A stretch of DNA of 64,000 bases from Lutjanus erythropterus (lineage: Eukaryota > Chordata > Actinopteri > Lutjaniformes > Lutjanidae), in assembly GCA_020091685.1 (NCBI GenBank), contig CM034591.1:13422043-13486042 (forward strand), given 5' to 3'. Within the stretch, counting starts at the first letter, position 1. Each line of letters starts with the position of its first letter. The position numbers and the translations under genes are program-made. Shown one piece after another: positions 10,701-22,700 of this stretch. The notes under the pieces were generated by a model. That model saw nothing but the letters and a program-made list of their open reading frames with translations. It did no database searches and was not told the DNA's origin.

Positions 10701-13700
10701 GTGGGCAAAGCATACTGTTATCATCCCAGTTAGTAGGCATGAGCAATGGGTAGTTTTTAAAGTTAGTGTCTGAAAAAATACTGAATAAACCACAGTTAAA
10801 GGGGCAGTTCACCCCAAAATCAAAAATACATATTTTTCTCCTGGGCTGTAGTGCTATTTATCCATCTAGATAGTTCTGGTATGAGCTGCTGAGTTTTGGA
10901 GACATCTGCAGCAGAGACGTCTGCCTTCTCTTCAGTATAATGGAACTAAATGGCACTTGGTTTGTGGTGCTCAAAGAGCATGAAACTGCTCACAACAAGT
11001 TCTGTGGATCATTTTGAGCAACCTGGTCATGATTTCTGGAAAGAGACATTGCTGTTGAGTTTCTCAAATGTATTTTTTTGGTGCTTTGATCATCACAGGA
11101 CTAGTGCCATCTTTTTCCATTTTACTGGAGAGAAGGCAAACATCTCCGAAGCCGATACAGAGCACAACAATAAGGCTTGCCTGCTTGTCCAGGGCACACA
11201 AAATGCCAAATAAATCTACCAATCCAGTTACTCAACAAGGCAAGTGATAAAAGGTCTCCATTTATTATCAGATTAAACTGAGTATCTATTGATTTTTGAC
11301 AAACAAAACAAGACACCTGACACCACCTTGGACTTTGGACTGACATTTTTCCCTATTTTCTGAAATTTTATAGACATTGCAGCTCTAGATTAAACATGGC
11401 AATTAGCTTTGTTATTTGGTAACCACTAAAAAATAAAACAATTTGTACAGACGCAAGTAAAAGACATTAGTGTTGAACCCCTACAGTATCTCAAAAACTC
11501 AGCAACTCACATCAAAACAGTACAGATGGACGAACAGCACGACAGGCCAGAGGAAAAACAGGAATTTTTGATTTTGCGGTGAACTGTCCCTTTAACATGC
11601 ACAGACCAATAAAAAGTACATTTTTCTTTTTTTTTGTTTAGACAATTTGGAACGGGAAAAAGAGGATACTGAGGTTCAAAGAGGAGTCGGTACACAACAG
11701 TAAGGATGCCAAGGGATGGTGGGTGGGCATGCAAGAAGGGAGGTGGGGGGGTCTGAACAGGAAGTGATGAGTGAAAAGGAGGAAGTGAATCTGTGCTGAG
11801 AGAGAGCACCGATGTCGCCTGGTGAATCTGTAGATTGTGATGATGAAAATGAGGCATTCAGGAGGTGCTCAGTAAGAAAGGATGAATGGTGGCAGTGGTG
11901 GAGAAGACAGGGGTTGGAGATGCTGAACTCAAGGAAAAGAAACCATTTGAGTAAAAGATCAAACTAACCAGAGGTAGGGTCGCCAAATGATTTGTAATCT
12001 GGCGCTGATGTAGTGCCCAAAAACGCTAAAAGAATTAAAAGAACAAGAAATCAGTATAAAGGAATTCAGGAGTGAAAACTAAAATCCCTAAGAGACACTA
12101 AGAGTGCAGTTTAGTTGGTTTGATAATAAAGAGATAAAGCACTCGCTAGCAGTGTCCCTGTCTCTAGAAGCCCTCTGGTTCTGATCAATACTGAGGTTCA
12201 GCCTGGGTCATGTTTAGTTGGTACAAACGAAGGGACACAAGTGTTTAAAGTAAAATCAGCAAAGGCACATTTTTCTGCCGTCAGATATGTTTTAAGACCT
12301 CTACCATTTGCACCAGCTGAGCATGACCCTCATAATTGTACATGTCCATATTTGTGCCTCACAAGTGGCGTAAGTTACAGGTGGCCATGTACTGTATGCA
12401 GATGTGTGTGTTAATACTGCACATAGACTTATGTAGGGGCAAGTTACTGGAGTGGTTACTGGTGTGCAGGCTCATGGTGTGTGTGGAGATGAGTTTCATG
12501 TGTGTGTCAGTGTGTGTATCTGTCTGTGTCTGTGTGTGTAAATGTCTCAGGATAGATGATGGCATGGCATGGAGATGAGGTTCGTACCGTGACAGTCTCC
12601 CAGGTGGGCAGTGTTCCCCGATTCAACGTCCTGCTCATATTCACTCCTGAAAACAACGGAAAGAAGAAAAAGATTAATCAAAGAGTTTCAAGAGTTCTTG
12701 TTATCTCCTTTCTCATCTATAGTATACACAAACAAAATAATAAGCGCTTTTGTTTTTGCTCTAGTTTTTCATGAGTTAAAGTAAAAGATCTCAGACTTCT
12801 TCTCTGCACACAACAGTTTATTTCTCTCAAATTCTGTTCACAAATTTGTTGAATGTTTACCTTGTTTACCTGTTAATTTGATTGAGTTGTGGCAAAAAAA
12901 AAATTGGGGCAAAAAGCGGAAATACTTCTGCTATTTGCACCTGCTCCACTAGTTTAGATATACATGAATTGATTAAACACAGCCCCTGCCATGAGGGATT
13001 AGATTTAGGGAACAAAACTACAATCATGGTTTGTCTTTGCCAAGCGGGTGTAAATAGCCAGTACATCAAGTGCAAATAACATTGTTGGCTAACAAACACC
13101 TGGAGGCTTGTCTGTAGGCTATATGCACCCCAGTGTAAACAGTCACATTAGCTACATTGACTATTTACACAATGGGTGCAAATAGCAATATTGGCTATAG
13201 ACACCTGGGTGCTTCCCTGCCATGCAAGGCTAAATACACCCAGGTGTAAGTAAACATATTGGCTATTCCACCCAGGATACAAATAACATTGTTAGTTACT
13301 AACACATGGGTGCAAATAACATCTGCCAATATAAATAAAGTGAGTAGGACTTTGTAAGCATTCACCTCTTCCTGCTCCTTTTCAGACTGAGTTTCAGCAG
13401 GGTGTTTGCTTTTAATTTGTTTCTTTAATTTGGCTTTTTTTGTAGTTAGTTGTATATCCCATTTTCTTCTCTTAACATTTTCTAAATAAACTCTAATCTT
13501 ATCCCATGGGTAAGCCGATCTGAGGCAGAGTTGTGCAAGCCGGGACTTTGCCTTCCTGGGAAAAAATGGGCATCTGTCGCCCTATGTGAAATAGACATAG
13601 TTCAGTGCCTTATAAATGTCTTTTCTCAAGATAAAACTGCACATTTTGGAGTTTAGGCCTTTTATTGTGCCACCTGTCAGGTGGATGGATTATTCTGGCA

Positions 13701-16700
13701 AAGGAGAAATGCTCACTAACACAGATTTTAACACATTTGTGAACAAAACTTGAGAGAAATAAACCTTTTGTGTGCACAGAAGACGATTTTTCTCATGAGA
13801 AATGGGAGGGAAAACAGAAGTGTTTTATATTTTTGTTGCGTGTATTTGCACTTTATATTGCAGTTGAGGCTTGAACTCACATAACACCGGGCTGTATCCT
13901 CTCACAGGCTCCGTGAGGCTTCCAGCCACAGTAAGGATCCCTTGATGCAATGCAGGACCTGGTTTCCACACAAACACACACCACCGGTTAAATCATTCTG
14001 GGAAGTGCAGTTTAATCATTTGTGACTGAGTGAACATTAACCACGAGGCATAAAGCGAAGTTGTTATCATTCCCTTTATGACATTTATTGAAAAACAAAA
14101 CAATAAAGTCACAAACCTATGACCGGCAGTACGCAGCACATTTTAACACTTACTTGTGGCAGGAAGAGTGCCTTTCACAGCGACTCAGGGGAATACGGAT
14201 GACACAGCTTGAAAAGGCGACATACAGGCTGTGTGCGTCTTTGTCCACGTGCAGCGAGAGGACACGCTTGTCATCCTCATGGTTAGACAGGCACCTGGGA
14301 GGGGAAGCGAGAAACCTGATCAGAGGTTTATCAGACAAGTCTGTCTACGGTTTCAGTCTCGGTAGATTTAATCACTTGTTAGGTGGAGAAGTCACATAAA
14401 AGCTTTTTCTCACAATTTAACAGGATTTTAACCTCTGACACGCGGCAGCGCGCGCGTTCGCATCCATAACTAAGCACACAAATAAATTAAAAATCCACAT
14501 ACTGTCTATGCATAGAAATCAGACGGACACTTCCATCTGTGCCAGGAAGCTTTGCTTTAAAAGTTGCTGACTCGTCAGCCAGAAGGGGAAGAGAAACAGA
14601 TAACAGAAGCAGACAGAGACAGGGTGAAAAGTGCATGTATCCCTACTTTGCCTTGTTGAAGACGTCTATCTCCTCCAGGAGCAGGCTGTCATTCAGAGAC
14701 ACGGACGAGGTCTTTGCCAAAACCTTGAGGACGACCCCTGACTCAGCCCCGATGAACACCACTGTGTAGTTCTTGTGAGGTCCTGCTTCATTGTCCACAG
14801 CCAGCGCTGTCAGTCGGTACCTTCACACACACACAGCAGAGGAGCATGTGTTACTCACAGCGGGGGGTGTTCCATTCAAAACAGGAGAGGCCATTTTGAA
14901 CACATAAATCACTTCAGCTCCCGAGTTACTAAAGGTCAACCGTTTTTTCTTTTTTTCCTTCATTGCATATTATATTAAGAGACATGTCAACATTGATCTC
15001 TCCATGTGTAACACATTGTTAACTGGGTATTGATCCTCAATACTTTTTCAGTACTGATTTGAAAGTGTCATGGGTAACTAATGATTATTTTCATTTGTGA
15101 TTAATCTTCCAATTACTTTCATGATTAATCAATTTGACTGTTTAATCCATGGGTTTTCAACAGGAGGTCCACGTGAGCTAGCAACTAAATCTGTGTGGCA
15201 CCCAGCAATAATGGTGAAATAGTTAGCTACATATTATTAAAACATATCGTCCAGTTAGCTGTATTAATATCCCAAGTGTACAGACACAATGAGCCACAAA
15301 AATTGTAACTTTTATAACTTCACGAGCGAGAGACTCTGACATACCCTCCCCCTCAGAAACCACCAGCGAAAGTCCAGTAGGTGAGGCTAACGCAGCTAAC
15401 ATTAGCCATGCTACACCTTCTGCTGACTCAGCAGCCAGCAAAGTCAGAAAACGAGAGAAGACCCAAAAATATTCAATGCAATATATGTAGTAGAGGGTCC
15501 CTCCTCCGCCTCTTTGCCAACTATGGGGCCCGAAAGCATTTAAGTCCAAAACCTAAAGACTCTTCATTTACCATCATAACTGACATAGAAAAACAGAAAA
15601 TACTGACATTTAAGAATCTGGAACCAGCAAATGTTTAACATTTTTGCTTGAGAAATGACTGAAAGAAAATTAGTTGCCAGGTATTTTGATAATCAATGAA
15701 TTGTTTCAGTCAGCTTATCGTTCAATCGAGTTTTGAAAGTCTGCATTAAGTAAAACAGTGGACTTGCCATTAGGCAAAGGTCAGCAATCGCCTTAGGCCC
15801 TAAGCTACCAGGGGCCCCATAAAATGCCTCTTTATTCATTAGTGAAAAAGTGAAATGGTCAAGAAAATTTATGTTTCTAAAAATCCAAAGACAACAGTAA
15901 CCAATTTGTGGAAACAATTGGAAACAAACGGCTCTGTGTGGGATACAGACTGTTGAAAAATAGGACTGAAGCTACGCCAACTGTGCTAAAAAAAAACAAA
16001 AGGAAGACGTGGGAGGATACTAAAAGACAGTATCCACCCCAGCCACAGCCTGTTCATCCCTGCTGCCGTCTGGCAAGAGATACAGAAGTATTCTCCACTG
16101 TGCCACTAGACAAAAGAGCAGCTTCTTTTCTGATGCTGTGACACTCATCAGTTCATCTATGCACTCTAAAGTTTATTTTTATGACTTATTTATTACTATA
16201 TCTGCTCCTTTTTAGGCTGTGTTCTTGGAAAGCTTCATGTGATGAGGCTGCATTAAACGCTGATGCAACAAGAGACGTTCAGCATATTTTATTTAACACT
16301 GTAATGAGTTTTCTTTAAGAATTAAGGTATTTAAAACCAAAACTGATGTATAACATTGGCCCACTTCCATCCCTAATGTTAAAATTATGTTTATTTTCTT
16401 TTCACTTTTATTAAACCAGGACATCCCGCTGAGATTAAAAATTTCTTTTACAAGAGAGATCTGGCCAAGAAGCCAATCACAACAAATTAAAATGCAACAA
16501 ATACAACATGTTTTACAAAAATCCACGATAAAACAACAACAGCTATTCAAACATAGCGGCCTCTCAAGAAAAATAAGCACATGTCTCTATCACCACATTC
16601 TTTATGATGTCCTTAAAATCATCTGTGGATACAAGTGTTTTACCTGACGCGAGTCTTGGTGAACCACGGCTCGTCCCCGATAGAAGGCACAGCTGTGTCC

Positions 16701-19700
16701 ATGAGGGGGTGGGACTTGATGAACTGCAGGGTATCGTCCGGGAACTCGATGGAGCTCTTAAAGGACGCAGCTGGACCATGACCCGCACAGCACCCGGGTC
16801 TGGAATGGAGACACGCACAGAGGGCAAAAGGTCAAAGATCAGCCCATATGATCACACACCAGGGAGTCATAATAATGTGTATTGAAATGGATGAAAAGTG
16901 CAACGAGTGGGTCGGGGGGATGAGGAGGAGCAGGTGCTTATTAGGATCACAAAAAGGCCTCAGCTGGAAACATAAAATATACATATGCATGGTTATCCTC
17001 CATTAATGATTTACTGGGGCAATGAGGTGCTTTGTGGACTTTTTGTTTTGGACGCTGGGCTGGGCTACAAATATACGTGCTGACTGTAAACAGGTTAAAT
17101 ATGCAACACATCTAATTAAGCCAAATTAATTATTTAATCATCAGCAGATGGTGAATGTGTGTGCTGGGTCAAAGCTAATAACTTCATCCCTGACTAGTGA
17201 AAAAGATTTGATTGCATTAGGTTTAACCTGGACAAAGAAGGGTTAAGAAAAGGGGAAAAATGACAGGTGGTAAACGGCTGCTGAGTCAAGCGCCACCTGC
17301 TCAAAGAAAAGCCGTGTTTAAAGTCCTCACCGAGGTTTGGGCAGCTTCTCCTCTGGAAACGGAGTCCATACCGAGTCAGGAGTCTTCTGCTCTTTGAACC
17401 GACCCCAGAACACTTTCTCGATGTCGGCCATGGAGAAGGCACACACTGCTGACCCTGGGATACTGTGGAGAAAGACACACGTCAATGAAACGTCCATGTC
17501 TGACTTCTAAATGTCTTATTTCTGTCCTCGGCTTTGGTTAAATTAAGTAATAATACATCACACGTAAAACAACATCATACATAATATACTGTACATTACA
17601 TAGTCCCTATGTAGGAAAACAGCAGGGTTCATATAGAGCCCAACTGATATGGGATTATTGAGACTGATACTGATTTTAGAGGGAAAAACTTGACTGATTA
17701 TCAATATAGTGACTGTTGAAGTGATAGGGTTCTCTCACATTGAAACAATAACAAAAGATGCAGTTTGATGATGTCATGAAGTTGTGTGGGATTATGGGGG
17801 TTGCTATCGTCACTGTTAAACAACCACCATAACTGATGAAAATGACTCGGGCAGAGAAAGTTTTACTCATGTTTGCCAAGTTCCTTCCTCACTCTGATGC
17901 ATCAAGACGTTTCCTGAGTTTTCCTGGAAGTTACTGAAACTAGCAACCAGCCAGCAAAAGCTAGCAGGACATCATTGCCTTGAATAAATTATGGATTTCT
18001 CTGCATTTCAACATTGTGGGAAACATCTGGAATAAAGTAACATATGCTGTGTGTGTAGGGGTTGTAAAACAGTTGTAAAACAAGAAGCTTAGCTTACAAC
18101 TGCCAGTCAGCACCTCTTGTCCTTATAAATGTTCAACGTTGTGCTAAATCTACATCACCCAATTTTAAGTTTTTTGCATTACATGTTGTGTTAAAAGTTT
18201 TCACATCTGTACCTATTGTGAAACATGTATGGCAATCTAGTTCCATACAAAGGTTTAAATCAATGATGACATGATTGCTTCATCTTCAGCCATGCTGTAA
18301 AGGAAAAATTCTGCATTTTTCATGTGGTTCTCCCATCAGCGTTGATGGTGAATTTAGTCAATTGAAGCAATAAATTCCTCAGTGCTGCTATATTGACCAA
18401 GAAAATGAGTTTTTGTGCTCATGGGAGCCAAGAAGCAGTGCCTACATGCCCACATGGCTGTGTATCACCACCATAGCCTTTAGCTATTACATTGTGGGCC
18501 AAAACATAGCATTAGATGACAAAAATACCCATGTAGCATGTCCCCTTGCTACCCAGAGACAGAGACTATAAATCCAAGCTGAAATAGCCTGTAGTTCTTC
18601 CCTACATCACTGTGACATCACTGGATTTAAAGAAGAAAAACAGATTTTGCAGAAGTAAAGCTTTCGCTGCTTTGATTGAGTATATTTACAACCAACTGAC
18701 TGGACATCCACATGAAAAGTGGTGAATTTCCCCTTTAAGTGTTGTTTTAACAATTCTGCAGGCACAGCTCACCTGTTCATCTGCGTGGTGAACACACCCA
18801 CCACCGAGGGAACCCCGTTGATGTTGATGATGTCGGTGATGGACTGAAGCACGTCGAAGTAGAAGAACGACTCGCCCGGCACGGAGCAGTTCAGCCTCGC
18901 CTTCACAAAAGACGTCCAGTGCTTCTCCAGCACCCGCTGCGACCCGCCGACGTCATTCTTGCAGATCCGCGCCACGCGGGAATACACGACCTGTGGGGTT
19001 TAGCGGGGGGTTTAACAGAGGACAGAGGCGGAGTGGAAGAGGAAGAAGGCAGCTGAGCGAACGTCACTAAAAACACTTCAACATGCTGAATAATGCATCT
19101 CCATCCTGTAGCAACTCGCCACAGACGACTTAACAAACACACTCCCGTCTTTAAAGCTGTGCGTGGAGATTGTTCACCCTGACTGGAGCAAATATTTTAA
19201 AAAAAGAATACACGCAATGACTTAATGCATGTGTGCTGGATTGCATATATTACAAAGGCTCAGAGTATAAATGAAGTGTGTGAAGCAGTTGGCTTTGACG
19301 GTTTTAATAATTTAACAGTGCAAACCTCCATCAGAGGCCAGGTGTCACCCAAGCATTAGTAAGGTTGAAATATTTATTGGCTGGTGGCTGATGGAGGATG
19401 CCGGCTTCCTGCGGCTCGGCCAGACCAGCTCAGGGAGAGATGAGGCATGGTCAAAGCTGGAGTTGGCCTCAAACATCGAACATCCTAATGCCCTCTGCAT
19501 GTGTCGTGGGGAGAAGCAGACACGGAGTGCGCAATCTCCGGAAGAGACAAATCCTCTCACTGTGTAATGGTTTTACATTAGTAGAACATTCCCAGCGAAA
19601 CACTGGCTGGTTGAAATTTCTAGTGTATTCTAATGCGATGTTCTGTCACCGCCTGAATGGGCCCCATTACCACTGGGGGCCGTTTGTGGCAGAAACACAT

Positions 19701-22700
19701 GCACTGAGGGAGGTGCAAGCCATTTTTGGATAAAGGCCTACATGCTGTAGCCGTGTGGAATATGTAATGCGTTATAAACGGCAGGTGCGCTGTCTTACCT
19801 TGCCCAGATTGCTGTGCTCCACTGCAATCTCCCGGTAGAAAAAGTACACATAATTCCCGTACTCTGCTGCATGCAGGAAATGAGGTTCTGAGGGAGAGAC
19901 AGAGGCAGAGAGTTGAAGTGTATTTCTGCACCGTCACCACCACTGTGCATGTTGAATATTTCAGGGATTTGTACAAGGCTGTATATGACTGGGGGTGACC
20001 TAGATTGCCTGGGAGAGAACAGGCCATATCCCCACGGAGCTTGGCAAGGCAGGAGAGCTCTCTATCACTCCAAAAACAGCCCTGACAGCCACGTACATAC
20101 GTACGCCATGCAAAGGCACCATGGGTATTTAGCTAGTTGGCAGGTAGACACATGTCTCCGGGAAGGCGGGGGGAGAGAGGAATAAAGATTAGCCCTGTTT
20201 CCATCAATGTGTTTTTTCAACTCAAAAAAATGTCCTCAATTTCAGAAAAGAAGTTTTTAAACTCACTTGAAGTGGCTTTTTTCTTTTTCAAAAACAAGTT
20301 AATGCAAAAGAGAACATTGCTCTCAGTGACCTCTTCTTGAATAAATAAGGGTTTTAAGAAAGTACTTTTTCCAAATAAGTACTGAAGTAGCAATCAACTG
20401 TTTACGCTCCAACAGTTTCCTCATCGCTGCCATAGCTCTGTAATACACTGATGAAATGAAATGTCATATTCCCATTGTGTTTTCTACATTGTTTTTCAGC
20501 ATTTGAGGTTCGACTGGCACTCTTTTAAAAACACCATCTTGTTGCGCCCTCTTCTTCCTCAATGGTATCATGGTTTTGACTAGAGAACTGGCGCCATTTG
20601 CTGTTTATCTCAACAAACCAGCTCCTAATAATCGCATAATGGTCGTGGTTGGAAACAAGCATTCACTCGCATCTTCTTTCGCAAATTTGCTTGAAATTTG
20701 ATCAAGATTACAGCAAACATTCTGTAATGGCATGATGGTTTTCTGATTGGAAAACTGGTGCAACCAATTGCATATCTCGATGAACCAATAGTTGCATAAC
20801 AGTAGTGGTTGGAAACAATCAAACTTTGACTGAATCTGCAAAAGAAAATGCAAGTGAATGCTTAAGATTTGCAACACAATTTGATGGAAACACGGCTATT
20901 ATGTGTAAGACAGAGTGATGAAGAAGCATTTGTGTACCTTTCAGCCATTTGGAGTCATATTTGATGGTCCTCAGTGCTGATCCATCACCCATACTGCGAT
21001 AGATGACAGAATCACTGGCCTGGAAGTCAGCTACAGTTGCAGAATACAGCTTCCCCTCTGAAAAACACAAAAAAAAACAAGAGTACAGTCACCAGAAACT
21101 AGGATACACTCTGCTCATCAATGCTTTGTTGTTTCTCTTCGTTTAAAAGGCTTAATTGGCTGACTTGTTATCGCTGCAGGCACAGTTTTACTGTGGCAAA
21201 GACACAGAGGTGATAATGAGAGCGTAAGTAGGAACACATTACTTCTTCTTCAGCAAGACTAACTATGCGTGTGGGCGGATGTGTGTTTGACCCTTACCAG
21301 CAAAGAGGGCAACGTTGGTTTGCTTGGAGTCAAACGGGCATCTTGCCAGCCCATTGATCTCCTCGCCATCAAATTCTAGGTTATCCAGCTGCAGGGAACA
21401 ATCACCCACACATTAAAAGAGTTTTGTCAAGGGACACCGTGAAAACGAACACACACAGAAACACTTGCACACACATGAATCATTCAAATCTGTCCAGTCA
21501 AATTTATTTAAAAAGACATTAAAATAAAGGGTGTGTTATTCAAATTACTTTCAAGTGTGGTTGTATGAAGTACTTATCGATAGTCAGTGTATTTCCTACA
21601 GTAGATTACGGTCAGTACACCTCCACTGTAGAGAAGCAGAGAGGAGTACCAGCATGGAAGCTAAGCAATGAACTGCTGTGGACAGAGTCAGCAACAGAAC
21701 AAATTTATATCAATTTAAGAATATTTATTTAGAATATTTTCGTGGCTTTACTTTGTCATTAGACAGCCTTTTTTGACAGGAAACCGCCGTTATATAAGCC
21801 AAATATTGCTCTCTCCAGTATTCTAAATAAAGCATACACTTAAACTGATACTGATTTTCCAGGTGGACCTTTTTTTAAGTGGCTAAAATATCTTTTGTTG
21901 CTGACTTTGTCCACAGCAGTATATTGCTTAGCCTCCACACTCTCTGCTTCTCCTACCTGGGGACGCGTCTACTGGCAAGTACCTCATACAGCTGCACTTC
22001 AAATAATCTGAACTATCCCTTTAAAGACATTTACATGATACTAGTCCAGAATTTGTGTATGTGTGTGACTGAGCGCACTGCACACAATGACTTTGAGCAT
22101 GCAAACTTTGACTTGTGACAGGTCGTGGCTCTGGATGCTCACCCTATAGTATCTGCACATGGGGTTGAAGCCGTTGGTGCCGCAGATGAACACCAGGTCA
22201 TCGTTTCTGGGAACCAACACTTTGATGAAGTTGTGGCACTCGTCCTGGAAGCAGACACACAACATGTAAGAGGGTTTTGAGAGGCAGCCAGCTCATCTGC
22301 TCACAGTTAAAGCCTCTGTCTGACTGTGCGGTGGAATATAATAGAACAAAAGGTACTAGGTGAATGATTTTTAATACGTACTCTGTGTTTTCCCTTGACG
22401 GCACACATCTCTCTGTCAGCTTGGCCTGATCGCCATGTAAGCTTCTGTAAAATCCAACATGGAGCATTAGACACATGCACGGCACACTGAATACACACGT
22501 ACACTCATGCACACGCGCACACACAGTCCCCCCCTTTTCCACTCTCTCATTTTACAACCTGTCCAGTTTGTGATGAATGGCTCTGTATTTTCTATGGAGC
22601 CCTTTTAGTGTTTTGTGGATTGAGAGAGCAGCTTGTGGCGAGAATCTTACCCGGTAAGGAATGATCTCATTCCTGTAGGATTCTCTCAGACTGACGAGGT

